Made by a program: the position numbers and the translations under genes. Source: Candidatus Rokuibacteriota bacterium (GTDB taxonomy: Bacteria > Methylomirabilota > Methylomirabilia > Rokubacteriales > CSP1-6). Taken from it: 61,244 nucleotides of DNA. Positions 27,917 to 36,425 of the stretch are shown piece by piece. Position 1 is the first letter of the stretch. The number at the start of each line of letters is the position of its first letter. The notes beneath the pieces were generated by a model. That model worked only from the letters and a program-made list of their open reading frames with translations, had not been told where the DNA came from and ran no database searches. The stretch covers positions 1-61,244 of the forward strand of contig QHSA01000160.1 of the NCBI GenBank assembly GCA_003220315.1. Direction: 5' to 3'.

Positions 27917-29152
27917 GTGGCCCGGCGCCGCGCCGCGGCGATCGATGCCGCGCTCTCCTCGATCGATGACGCTGAGCTGATCGCCCTCACGCGCGACCTC
28001 GTGCGGATCCCGAGCGTGTTCCGGCCGGGGGATTCGACTGCGACCGAGGCCGAGGTGGCGCGCTACATCGAGCGCTGGCTCGGAAAGCAGGGGTTCAGCG
28101 TCGAGGTCCACGAGGTCGCGCCCGGACGGCCCAACGTGGTCGCCTGGCTCGGCGACCGCGACGGGGGCCCAAGCCTCCTGCTCGAGGGCCACACCGACGT
28201 CGTCACCGAGGGCGATCCGCGCGAGTGGACGCACCCGCCGTTCGGCGCCGAGCTGGTCGACGGTAGGATCTACGGGCGCGGGGCCGCCGACATGAAGAGC
28301 GGCCTCGCCGCCGCGATGATCGCCGGGGCGGCGATCAAGCGAAGCGGCGCGGAGCTCCACGGACGTCTCGTCGTCGGCGCGCTCGCCGACGAGGAGGGCG
28401 ACATGCTCGGGGCGCGCCACCTCTGCACGACGCCGCTCGGGCGCGAGCTTTCCGCGGCGATCATCTGCGAGCCGGAGCAGAACGAGGTTTGCCTCGAGCA
28501 GCGCGGTGTCGTCTGGGCGCGCGTCCTGGTCCGCGGGCGGATGGCCCACGGCGCGATGCCCGAGGCGGGGGCGAACCCGATCTCCGCCATCGGCGCGCTC
28601 CTCGCCGAGGTTCCGGCGCTCGAGAAGCGCCTCCGGCGCCTCTCGGAGAAGAGCCGGTACCTCAAGCCGCCGACCGTGACTCCGACGATCGTGCAATCTC
28701 CGGCGCAGGGGATCGGGCAGTCGAACGTGATCCCGTCGAGCGCTCGGTTGACGCTCGACGTGCGCCTGACGCCCGGGCCCGACGGGAGCGCCGTCGCCCG
28801 TGAGATCGACGCCGCCTGCCAGCGCGCGATGGCGCGCCGCCCCGGGGTGACGATCGAGTGGGCGCCCGTCAACGGCTTCAGACTCGCGACGCGGGTCGAG
28901 CGGGGCGAGCCGCTCGTGCGGGCGGTCGTGTCCGCCGTGCGCCGGGTCACGGGCCGGCCGGCACGCTTCAGCGGAGTGCCGGGCTCGACCGACGGCACCA
29001 TCCTCCGGACGACGCTCGGCATTCCGATCGTCACCCTTGGTCCCGGCAACCGGCTGATCCCCCACCAGGTCGACGAGCACGTCGAGGTGTCGGAACTCAC
29101 CGAGGCGGCGCGGATTTACACCGCCGCGGCTCTCAATTTCCTCCAACCGTGA
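27917..29152 (+). CDS. M20 family metallopeptidase (ArgE/DapE-like)
   Basis: 411-aa M20 hydrolase. Metal ligands are visible: LLLEGHTDVV (His and Asp), GRGAADMKSGLAA (bridging Asp), DEEGDMLGA (catalytic Glu-Glu pair region), EPEQNEVC, and a late His in RLIPHQVDEHVE. The dimerisation domain lies at about residues 195-310 (RMAHGAMPEAGANPISAI). Such enzymes hydrolyse N-acyl amino acids or small peptides. It starts at a GTG 6 bp after the GroES-like gene, and its stop overlaps the GTG of the Memo gene. Confidence 0.88.
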   Translation: MARRRAAAIDAALSSIDDAELIALTRDLVRIPSVFRPGDSTATEAEVARYIERWLGKQGFSVEVHEVAPGRPNVVAWLGDRDGGPSLLLEGHTDVVTEGDPREWTHPPFGAELVDGRIYGRGAADMKSGLAAAMIAGAAIKRSGAELHGRLVVGALADEEGDMLGARHLCTTPLGRELSAAIICEPEQNEVCLEQRGVVWARVLVRGRMAHGAMPEAGANPISAIGALLAEVPALEKRLRRLSEKSRYLKPPTVTPTIVQSPAQGIGQSNVIPSSARLTLDVRLTPGPDGSAVAREIDAACQRAMARRPGVTIEWAPVNGFRLATRVERGEPLVRAVVSAVRRVTGRPARFSGVPGSTDGTILRTTLGIPIVTLGPGNRLIPHQVDEHVEVSELTEAARIYTAAALNFLQP

Positions 29153-30384
29153 CCGATTTCGCTCCGCGTCTCCGTCCGCTCGAGGCCTTTCCCGTCCAGC
29201 ACGAGGGCCGCCGGGTCCTCGCCCTCCGCGATCCCGCCGGATACACCGACGCGATCGTGCTACTGCCGCGAGTCCTTCTTGAGATCGTGTCGCTCTTCGA
29301 CGGCGAGCACTCGATCGCCGACATTCAGGCTGCGATCATGCGGCAGCACGGGGAGCTCGTCTCGCGCGAGCGGATCACCGAGATCGCCGACGCCCTCGAC
29401 GAGCAGGGCTTCCTCGACAGTCCGCATTTCGCGGAGCGCCGGGCCGCGATCGATCACGCGTTCCTCGAGGCCCCGACGCGCCCGGCCGCCCACGGCGGCG
29501 GCGCCTATCCGCTGGATCCCTCCGAGATCCACGCGTTCTTCGACGGCTTCTTCGCGCCGCCCGAGGGTCCCGGACCCGTCGACGGCAGCGGGGCCGGCCG
29601 GCCCCGTGTCGCCGGGATCATCGCGCCGCACATCGACTTCCACCGCGGGCGGTCCGCCTACGCCTGGGCGTACCGCGACCTCGCCGAGCGGAGCGACGCC
29701 GACCTGTTCGTCATCTTCGGCACCAGCCATACCGGCATGGCGCATCCGTTCGCGTTGACGCTGAAGGCCTACGAAAGCCCCCTCGGGCAGGTTCCCGTCG
29801 ATCGCGAGTTCACGAACGCGCTCGCGAAGCGGGCGCGACAGGACTGCTTCGGCTCGGAGGGGGCCCACCGGAAAGAGCACTCCATCGAGTTCCAGGCGGT
29901 CTTCCTGCGCTACCTCTTCGCCGGCCGGCGAGAGATCGCGATCGTCCCGATCCTCGCGAGCTTCGCCCACGAGGCGCTCGTCGGCGGCCGACGGGTGGAC
30001 GATGACCCGAGGATCCCGCGTCTCCTCGAGGCGCTCGGCGAGACGATCGCGGCGAGCGGGCGCCGGGTGGCCCTGATCGCCGGCGCCGACCTCGCTCACG
30101 TCGGCCCGCGCTTCGGCGATCCCGAGCCGGTGTCGCCGGCCGAGCTGGCCAGGCTCGGCGGGGAGGACCGGGCGATGCTCGAGGCGGTCGAGGCGGGCGA
30201 CGCCGAGGCCTTCTTCGACCGGGTCGCCCGCGACGGCGACCGCCGCCGGATCTGCGGGCTCTCGCCGATCTACGCGCTGCTCCGCGCGCTCGGGGGCACC
30301 CGGGGCACGCTCCGGCGATACGCGCAGTGGCCGGATCCAGAGGGCGTCGTGACCTTCGCCAGCGTCGTCTTCGACGCGACGTGA
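29149..30384 (+). CDS. Memo-like protein (AmmeMemoRadiSam B) with PqqD-like N-terminal domain
   Basis: 411-aa protein. Residues about 130-411 are a MEMO1 domain: GIIAPHIDFHRGRSAYAWAY, FVIFGTSHTGM, EHSIEFQAVFLRYLF, LIAGADLAHVG. These carry the conserved His/Asp/Cys-type metal site (APHIDF, SHTG, EHS; the cysteine is in RRICGLSPIY). Residues about 35-90 (VLLPRVLLEIVSLFDGEHSIADIQAAIMRQH... EIADALDEQGFLDS) look like a PqqD/RRE-type winged helix. GTG 29149 overlaps the M20 stop. The AMMECR1 and radical-SAM partners of the three-gene Memo system are not in the window. Confidence 0.82.
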   Translation: MTDFAPRLRPLEAFPVQHEGRRVLALRDPAGYTDAIVLLPRVLLEIVSLFDGEHSIADIQAAIMRQHGELVSRERITEIADALDEQGFLDSPHFAERRAAIDHAFLEAPTRPAAHGGGAYPLDPSEIHAFFDGFFAPPEGPGPVDGSGAGRPRVAGIIAPHIDFHRGRSAYAWAYRDLAERSDADLFVIFGTSHTGMAHPFALTLKAYESPLGQVPVDREFTNALAKRARQDCFGSEGAHRKEHSIEFQAVFLRYLFAGRREIAIVPILASFAHEALVGGRRVDDDPRIPRLLEALGETIAASGRRVALIAGADLAHVGPRFGDPEPVSPAELARLGGEDRAMLEAVEAGDAEAFFDRVARDGDRRRICGLSPIYALLRALGGTRGTLRRYAQWPDPEGVVTFASVVFDAT

Positions 30385-30399
30385 ACGCCGGGTCGTGTG

Positions 30400-30846
30400 A
30401 TGGCGGTCCAGTGGGAATTACCCAAGCTCAGGGTCGACGTGAACGGCGACTGGTTCGATGACGACGTGGAAGTCACGCACCCGGGGATCCTCCTCAACCT
30501 GCGCGGGAACCTCCGGCGCGACGCGCAGGGCTACTTCATCCAGACGCGCGTCAGGATCCCTGTCGAGGTCGCGGACGTGCCCTTCGTCGTGATTCGCTTC
30601 GAGCGCGGCGCGGGCGGGTTCATCGCCTCGCTGAACGACGGGGCGCAGGAGCACGTGGAGCCGGCGACGCTCAGGATCGGGCCGGGCGACGTCCCGTACT
30701 GCGCCGTCAAGGGCGGGACGTTCGAGGCGCGCTTCAGCCGCGCCGCCGCGTTCCAGCTCCTCGGGATGGCGGACTACGACGAGCGGACGGGGCGCGGGGC
30801 GCTGCGCGACGGCGCCCGGAGCTACGAGCTCAGGAGGAGCGCGTGA
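30400..30846 (+). CDS. DUF1285-like protein
   Basis: About 149-aa soluble protein with the DUF1285 pattern: LRVDVNGDWFDDDVEVTHP at the start, LRRDAQGYFIQTRVRIPVEVADVPFVVIRFE, then GPGDVPYCAVKGGTFEARFSRAAAFQL. In characterised bacteria DUF1285 proteins are small beta-rich proteins of unknown role. ATG 30400 is used; a GTG lies one codon upstream. Its stop overlaps the GTG of the following broken gene, so both belonged to one transcript. A DUF1285 assignment is moderately firm. Confidence 0.7.
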   Translation: MAVQWELPKLRVDVNGDWFDDDVEVTHPGILLNLRGNLRRDAQGYFIQTRVRIPVEVADVPFVVIRFERGAGGFIASLNDGAQEHVEPATLRIGPGDVPYCAVKGGTFEARFSRAAAFQLLGMADYDERTGRGALRDGARSYELRRSA

Positions 30847-31261
30847 GGCGCACGGTCGGCGGGCTCGGCGCGGCGCTGCTCCTCGGGGCGGGCGGGGTCG
30901 CGTGGTGGCTGACGGCGGGCGCCCAGCCCGCCACCGTGGACGAGATCGGCGATCAGGTTCAGACGCTCCCGCGCGGCCGGCTGCCGGTGTTCGGCGTGAC
31001 GGAGGAGGTCGCACGGCTCCGTGCACTTGCGGCTGCGCGAGTTTGGGTCACACCTCGAACCGTGCCTGCTACATCAAGGCGGAGTCGGAGGGACGGATCA
31101 CCTTCACCAGTCACGCCGCGACGTGAACCCTCTGTATGGACATCACGCGTGACGTGATGCGCCAGCGGGCCGAGGGCAAGTCGCTCTCGGAGATCCGCGC
31201 CGGCATCGACGCGGCGTACCTCCGGTTCGGGCCGCCGACACCGACTCCGCGGCCGAAATGA
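30843..31261 (+). pseudogene. Disrupted PCYCGC-type thiol protein with in-frame UGA at a redox cysteine (candidate selenoprotein)
   Basis: Three pieces of one family member are present. (1) GTG 30843 opens a signal-anchor (LGAALLLGAGGVAWWL) and reads to PVFGVTEEVARL. (2) In another frame from 31019 it reads PCTCGCASLGHTSNRACYIKAE, ending SHAAT. (3) After a TGA at 31124-31126 the same frame continues TLCMDITRDVMRQRAEGKSL... to a TGA at 31259-31261. Family members have a cysteine where the UGA is (C-x-x-C before the DI stretch), so a UGA-selenocysteine giving UxxC fits. The switch between pieces 1 and 2 also loses about 15 residues that normally lie between them. It is thus either a genuine pseudogene or an assembly deletion; see the finding. 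Confidence 0.6.
31141..31159 (+). other. SECIS-like hairpin after the in-frame UGA
   Basis: CATCACG (31141-31147) and CGTGATG (31153-31159) form a perfect 7-bp stem with a 5-nt loop CGTGA. The loop starts 21 nt after the UGA at 31124-31126, with a G among its first two loop positions. Published descriptions of bacterial SECIS elements use about this spacing, stem and loop. It lies in coding sequence (DITRDVM), so chance or codon constraint can also produce it. Confidence 0.5.
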
Positions 31262-31309
31262 CACGCGCTCCGGCCCAACGGCGTCGCCGTCCGTAGTATC
31301 CTCGGGCGC

Positions 31310-32977
31310 ATGAACGTCGCGGCCGTGCTGATGGAGATCCTCCGAGCGGCCGGCGTCCGCTATCTCTTCGGCAACCCGGGGACGACGGAGCTGCCGTTCC
31401 TCGACGCGCTCCCGGACTCGGGGCTCGAGTACGTGCTGGGGCTCCAGGAAGCCACAGCGGTCGCCGCGGCCGACGGCTACGCCCAGGCCGCCGGGAGGGT
31501 CGGCGTCGTCAACGTCCACGTGGCGCCGGGCCTCGCCAACGGCCTCTCGATCCTCCACAACGCCGCGCGGGCGAAGACGCCGCTTGTCGTCACCGCGGGC
31601 CAACAAGATACCCGTTTCCTGATGGACGCGCCGATCCTCGCCGCCGATCTCGTCCGGATGGCGGAGCCCTTCACGAAGTGGTCCTACGAGCTGCGGCGCG
31701 CGGACGAGGCGCCCGCGGCACTCCGCCGCGCGCTCAAGGTCGCGCTGACGCCGCCGACGGGGCCGGTCTTCCTTGCGCTCCCGATGGACCTGCTCCGCGG
31801 CGTCGTCGAGGACGCGGGCGGGGGGCCGCCAGAGATCGCGACACGCTCACGCCCCGAGCCGGCCGCGGTCGCGCGCGCGGCCGAGCTGCTGGCACGAGCC
31901 CGCGCGCCGCTCGTGATCGCGGGGGACGGAGTCGCCCGCTCGGGCGCCCTCGCCCCCCTGGTGGCCCTCGCCGAGCTCCTCGGCGCGCGGGTCCACGGCG
32001 AGCCCGTGTACCGCCGCACCAACTTCCCGGGTGATCATCCACTCTGGCGGGGCGGGCTGTTCCCGTCGCCGGCCGCCGTGGGCAAGGCGCTCGGCGAGAG
32101 CGACAGCGTCCTGATCGTCGGCGCGAACGTCTTCACCTGGTTCCTCCACACCGAGGGGGCGCCGTTCCGGCGCGAGCTCAGCGTCGTGCAGGTGGACGAC
32201 GACCCGTGGGAGATCGGGCGGAGCTATCCGGTCTCGCTCGGCATCGTCGCCGATCCGCGCGAGACGCTCGTCGAGCTCACCAAGGCGCTCGCCACGACGC
32301 TGACGGACGCGGCGCGGACGGCGGCACGGGCGCGGGCGGAAACGATCGGCCGGGGGCGCGCGGAGATCGTCGCACGCATGCGCGCGGCGGCGGAGGCGGA
32401 GTCTCAACGGACGCCGATCGGGCAGGCGTATCTCATGCACGCGCTGGCGTCGCTCCTGCCGCGCGACGCCGTCGTCGTGGACGAGTCGGCGACGTCGCTG
32501 CCCTTCGTGCTGCGGTCCATGCCGTTTGCGACGCCGGCGTCGTTCTTTGGCTCGAAGACCGGCACGCTCGGCTGGGGTATGGGGGCGGCGATCGGCGTCC
32601 AGCTCGCCCTCCCGGGTCGGAAAGTCGTCGCGACGATTGGCGACGGCTCCGTGATGTATGCCCCTCAGGCGCTCTGGACCGCGGCCCGGTACCGGCTGCC
32701 GATCACCTACATCGTGCCGAACAACACCTCCTACGCCATCTTGAAGTCGGGGATGCTGAGCCTCGACCTTCCCTCGGCGAAGCGCGGGATCTTCCCCGGG
32801 ATGGACCTGATCGATCCCGAGATCGACTATGTGGGCCTGGCGAAGGCGCTCGGCGTGCGCGCCGAGCGCGTCGAGAAGCCGGGCGAGCTCCGCGAGGTGC
32901 TCGCCGAGTGCCTCGCGTCCGCGGGCCCGTCGCTCGTGGACGTCGCGATCGACCGCGGCTTCAAGGCGATGCTGTGA
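31310..32977 (+). CDS. ThDP-dependent decarboxylase, benzoylformate decarboxylase-like
   Basis: 555-aa ThDP enzyme. The N-terminus resembles MdlC closely: YLFGNPGTTELPFLDALPD, LGLQEATAVAAADGYAQA (catalytic Glu), NVHVAPGLANGLS (with a His aligned to the benzoylformate decarboxylase active-site His), TKWSYELRRADEAPAALRRAL. The C-terminal ThDP/Mg motif is TIGDGSVMYAPQALWTAARY with a later NN. It probably decarboxylates an aromatic or branched 2-oxoacid. GTG of the next ThDP gene overlaps its stop by 4 bp. It is 48 bp downstream of the broken thiol-protein gene. Confidence 0.85.
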   Translation: MNVAAVLMEILRAAGVRYLFGNPGTTELPFLDALPDSGLEYVLGLQEATAVAAADGYAQAAGRVGVVNVHVAPGLANGLSILHNAARAKTPLVVTAGQQDTRFLMDAPILAADLVRMAEPFTKWSYELRRADEAPAALRRALKVALTPPTGPVFLALPMDLLRGVVEDAGGGPPEIATRSRPEPAAVARAAELLARARAPLVIAGDGVARSGALAPLVALAELLGARVHGEPVYRRTNFPGDHPLWRGGLFPSPAAVGKALGESDSVLIVGANVFTWFLHTEGAPFRRELSVVQVDDDPWEIGRSYPVSLGIVADPRETLVELTKALATTLTDAARTAARARAETIGRGRAEIVARMRAAAEAESQRTPIGQAYLMHALASLLPRDAVVVDESATSLPFVLRSMPFATPASFFGSKTGTLGWGMGAAIGVQLALPGRKVVATIGDGSVMYAPQALWTAARYRLPITYIVPNNTSYAILKSGMLSLDLPSAKRGIFPGMDLIDPEIDYVGLAKALGVRAERVEKPGELREVLAECLASAGPSLVDVAIDRGFKAML

Positions 32978-34587
32978 TCAAGACGGGCGGCGAGTGGGTG
33001 GTCGAGGCGCTCCAGGCCGAAGGCGTCCGCCACGTCTTCGGCATCCCCGGCGTCCACAATCTGGCGATCTACGACGCGCTCCTGCGGCAGTCGGCGATCA
33101 CCCACGTCCTGGCGCGCCACGAGGCGGGCGCCGGGTTCATGGCGGACGGCTACGCGCGCGCGTCGGGCGAGGTCGGCGTGATCGTGGCGACGACGGGGCC
33201 CGGCGCGACGAACGCCCTCACCCCCCTCGTGGAGTCGTACGCGGGGTCGATGCCGGTCGTGCTCGTCATGTCGGACGTCGCCTCCGACCTCGTCGGCCGT
33301 GACGTGGGCGCGCTCCACGCCGTCCCCAATCAGATCGAGTGCTTTCGCCCGGTCACGCGCTGGGCCGAGGCGGTCACCGAGGCGGGCGCGATCGCGCGAA
33401 CACTGAGCGGCGGGTTCGATCTGCTGAGAACCGGCCGCCCCGGGCCGATCGCCGTCTCGATTCCGAACGACTTTCTCTTCGCGCGGGTCGAGGGAGAGCG
33501 GCCAGCGGGCGGGTACGGCCGGCGGCCCCCCTGCCACGTGGCCGACATCGCCGAGGCCGCACGGCTTCTCCGCGCGGCCAAGCGACCCCTGGTCCTCGCG
33601 GGCGGGGGAGTGATCGCCGCCGGCGCCGAAACCGAGCTTCGCGCACTCGCGCGCCGCCTGGATGCCCCCGTCCTGACGACGGTGATGGGACGAGGCGCCA
33701 TCAGCGAGCGCGACGCGCTCTGGCACGCCGTGCTGCCCAACCGCCGCGCCAGCGAGCCGGTGCTGAAGGCCGCCGACGTCGTGGTCGCGATCGGCTGTCG
33801 ATTCGCTCACCGGTCGACGCAGGGCCTCTTGCTGAACCTCGCGTTCGGTCCCGGGCAGACGCTGATCCACCTCGATCTCGATCCGACCGTGATCGGCGCG
33901 CTCTTCAAGCCGCAGCTCTCGATCGTGGGCGACGCGAAAGACGGGCTTGCGCGACTCCTCGCCGAGCTCGGGGCCGACAACGCCGGCGGTAGCTGGGATC
34001 ACGGTTGGCGCAGCGGGCTCAGCGCGGCGGCGAGCCCGCGGTACACCGTCGAGACCGCGCGGCTGATCGAGACGCTTCGCTCGGCGCTCCCGGACGACGC
34101 GATCGTGGTGAACGACCAGACGGGGATCAACTATTGGATGGAGTGGCGCTTCCCCGTGCTCGCCCCGCGGACCTTCCTCTATCCGGTCGGCTCGGCCACG
34201 CTCGGTTACGCGGTGCCGGCGGCGATCGGCGCCAAGATCGCCAGGCCCGAGCGTCCGGTGCTCGCCGTGGCGGGCGACGGGGGTTTCATGTACTCGGTGA
34301 ACGAGCTGGCGACGGCGGTGAAGTACCGGCTGCCGGTCGTCTTCCTCGTGATGAACGACGAGCGCTACGGCGCGATCAAGTGGCTCCAGGAGCGGATGTT
34401 CGAGGGGCGGTGGGGAGAGGCGGACCTCGCGAATCCCGACTTCCGCGCGCTCGCCCGAGCGTTCGGCGCCCGGGGCGAGCGTGTGACCGTGGACACGCTG
34501 CCGCGGGCGCTCGCGGAGGCGTTCGCCGCCGACCTCCCGACGGTGCTCGAGCTGCCGATGGCCGTCGAGCCGCCCTGGGAACTCTAG
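32974..34587 (+). CDS. ThDP-binding enzyme, acetolactate-synthase-like
   Basis: 537-aa ThDP enzyme of the acetolactate synthase/benzaldehyde lyase group. Signatures are HVFGIPGVHNLAIYDALL, LARHEAGAGFMADGYARASG (catalytic Glu), and VAGDGGFMYSVNELATAVKY with NDERYG in the ThDP/Mg site. It is not the canonical IlvB: it lacks the neighbouring ilvN regulatory subunit. It begins in a 4-bp overlap with the first ThDP gene, so two different ThDP enzymes are translated together. The substrate is unknown; paired ThDP enzymes may act on related 2-oxoacids. Confidence 0.82.
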   Translation: MIKTGGEWVVEALQAEGVRHVFGIPGVHNLAIYDALLRQSAITHVLARHEAGAGFMADGYARASGEVGVIVATTGPGATNALTPLVESYAGSMPVVLVMSDVASDLVGRDVGALHAVPNQIECFRPVTRWAEAVTEAGAIARTLSGGFDLLRTGRPGPIAVSIPNDFLFARVEGERPAGGYGRRPPCHVADIAEAARLLRAAKRPLVLAGGGVIAAGAETELRALARRLDAPVLTTVMGRGAISERDALWHAVLPNRRASEPVLKAADVVVAIGCRFAHRSTQGLLLNLAFGPGQTLIHLDLDPTVIGALFKPQLSIVGDAKDGLARLLAELGADNAGGSWDHGWRSGLSAAASPRYTVETARLIETLRSALPDDAIVVNDQTGINYWMEWRFPVLAPRTFLYPVGSATLGYAVPAAIGAKIARPERPVLAVAGDGGFMYSVNELATAVKYRLPVVFLVMNDERYGAIKWLQERMFEGRWGEADLANPDFRALARAFGARGERVTVDTLPRALAEAFAADLPTVLELPMAVEPPWEL

Positions 34588-34649
34588 CGAGCGACGCTCC
34601 GACGACGAGCCGTCGGCGCGGGCGTGGTCCCACCTTTGGAGAGGACACG

Positions 34650-35636
34650 ATGCGGGCAGCGATTACGGCGACGGGCCACTACGTGCCGCCAGAGACCTAT
34701 CCCAACGCGTACTTCGAGCGGCGACTGGAGACGACCGACGCGTGGATTCGCTCCCGCACCGGGATCGCCGAGCGCCGCTTCATGTCGGTGGGCGGCACGT
34801 CCGACCTGATCGTGCCCGCGGCTCGCCGCTGCCTCGACGTCCGTGGCATCTCACCGACGGCCGTCGACTGCATCATCGTCGCGACGATGACGCCGGACCG
34901 GCTGTGCCCGTCAACCGCCGCGGTGGTGCAGCGGAAGCTCGGAGCCGTCCACGCCTGGGGCTTCGATCTCGCCGGGGCCTGCTCGGGTTTCGTCTACGGC
35001 CTCGTCGTGGCCACGAAGCTCGTGGAGTCGGGCGCGGCACGCCGGGTGCTGCTGTCCGGGGCGGATCGGATGAGCAGTGTCGTCGATCCCCAGGATCGCG
35101 CAACGGCCGTGCTGTTCGGTGATGGCGCCGGGACGGTCCTGGTCGAACCCGTCGAGGACGAGTCGGTCGGGATTCTCGACCACGTCTGTCGCATGAACGG
35201 TGAGGGGGAAGCGGCGCTCTACATCCCGGCCGGAGGAAGCGTCGAGCCCGCGAGCGTCGATTCGGTCGCCAAGCGACGGCATTTCGTCGTGCAGGACGGC
35301 CCGGCCGTGTTCAAGGCTGCCGTCACGGGCATGGCCGAGGTGACCGAGGAAGTCCTGAAGCGCAACGACGTGACGGTCGCTGACCTCACCTGGCTCGTCC
35401 CGCATCAGGCCAACCGGCGCATCATCGAGGCGGTCGCCAAGCGCCTCGGTCTTGGTCTCGACCGCGTCATCCTCAACCTCGATCGCTACGGGAACACGGT
35501 CGGCGCGACCATCCCGATCGCTCTGTCGGAGTGGAACGAGCAAGGCCGCCTCGCGCCCGGCGACCGCCTCGTGTTGTCGGCCTTCGGGGCCGGGTTCACT
35601 GCCGGCAGCATCTACCTGCGGTGGGCGATCGCCTAG
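34650..35636 (+). CDS. fabH: 3-oxoacyl-ACP synthase III (FabH-like ketosynthase)
   Basis: 328-aa thiolase-fold enzyme with the FabH triad in order: Cys111 in LAGACSGFVYGL, His252 in LVPHQANRR and Asn282 in RYGNTVGATIP. The start MRAAITATGHYVPP and WIRSRTGIAERR are family features. FabH condenses acyl-CoA with malonyl-ACP to start fatty-acid synthesis; divergent members make specialised acyl chains. ATG 34650 follows TTTGGAGAGG. No other fab genes adjoin it here, so a specialised role with the two ThDP enzymes is possible. It is convergent with the PHP gene. Confidence 0.88.
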   Translation: MRAAITATGHYVPPETYPNAYFERRLETTDAWIRSRTGIAERRFMSVGGTSDLIVPAARRCLDVRGISPTAVDCIIVATMTPDRLCPSTAAVVQRKLGAVHAWGFDLAGACSGFVYGLVVATKLVESGAARRVLLSGADRMSSVVDPQDRATAVLFGDGAGTVLVEPVEDESVGILDHVCRMNGEGEAALYIPAGGSVEPASVDSVAKRRHFVVQDGPAVFKAAVTGMAEVTEEVLKRNDVTVADLTWLVPHQANRRIIEAVAKRLGLGLDRVILNLDRYGNTVGATIPIALSEWNEQGRLAPGDRLVLSAFGAGFTAGSIYLRWAIA

Positions 35637-35686
35637 CGAGCTTGCAAGCCGTCAGCTTGGATCGGCGCGTCTTCACCTGTCACTGG

Positions 35687-36415
35687 TCAGTGCAAGTGCA
35701 GCGCGTCGTGCACTCGCTCTGGCGGCGAGAGGCCCGGGCGGAGCGCCGCCTTTGCGCGGTGCCATCCATCGCGGAGGCCGATCTCGGCCGCGATCAACGT
35801 CATGGCCCTGAGCGTCAGGGGATGACTCACGATCTGCACCTGATGCTTGCGAATCGCCGATAGAACACAGGCCACGGTCGGCTCGCTCTGGACAAGGGAG
35901 TAGGTCGTTCCGAACTGCCGCGCGAGATGGCTGCCGGAGGTTCCCAGGAGCGGCAGGCCCACCTCCCGGGCGAGCGCGGCCGCCTTTCGGTTGAAGTCGA
36001 CCTTGGGGGTGTAAAAGTGGCTCCACTCGATGGCGTCGAAGACGTCGATCTCGTCGAGTAACCGTTTCCCGAGGGAGGACGGGGCGGGAAAGAACGGGTG
36101 CGGAGCAACGACCAGCCAGTCCGGTCCCTTGAATCGTCTGAGACGAGCGAAGGTTTGGATCGCGGAGACGTGAACGTCGAAGTTGTACAGGAGGACATGG
36201 CGCCCCTCGATCGTCGCCTCGGCGCCGGGGATCAGCACGATCCCACGCTCCCTCGCGTAGTCCGAAAGGCGCTCGTCGGAGGTGAGGGGGTCGTGGTCCG
36301 TGATGCTGAGGACCTGGTAGCCGTCGTGTGCCGCGCGAGCGATGAGCGTGCGCGCGTCGTACGCGATCCAGGGCTCCCCCTCGCGGGTGTGAAGGTGGAG
36401 GTCGGCTTTCAGCAG
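35687..36415 (-). CDS. PHP-domain phosphoesterase; non-canonical start
   Basis: PHP metal-dependent phosphoesterase. Residues near the N-terminus read KADLHLHTREGEP (HxH site), then SITDHDPLTS, the metal-site glutamate IPGAEATI, a VVAPHPFFPAP and a late GTSGSHLARQFG. Homology starts right after CTG CTG AAA (36415-36407); no ATG, GTG or TTG precedes the HxH in this frame, and the first GTG (36238) would delete the metal site. A CTG start at 36415 or 36412, just downstream of the PEP-CTERM gene stop, is the best guess. Co-transcription with that gene is therefore likely. The substrate is unknown. Confidence 0.72.
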   Translation of the reverse strand: MLKADLHLHTREGEPWIAYDARTLIARAAHDGYQVLSITDHDPLTSDERLSDYARERGIVLIPGAEATIEGRHVLLYNFDVHVSAIQTFARLRRFKGPDWLVVAPHPFFPAPSSLGKRLLDEIDVFDAIEWSHFYTPKVDFNRKAAALAREVGLPLLGTSGSHLARQFGTTYSLVQSEPTVACVLSAIRKHQVQIVSHPLTLRAMTLIAAEIGLRDGWHRAKAALRPGLSPPERVHDALHLH

Positions 36416-36425
36416 AGAGAGGAGC

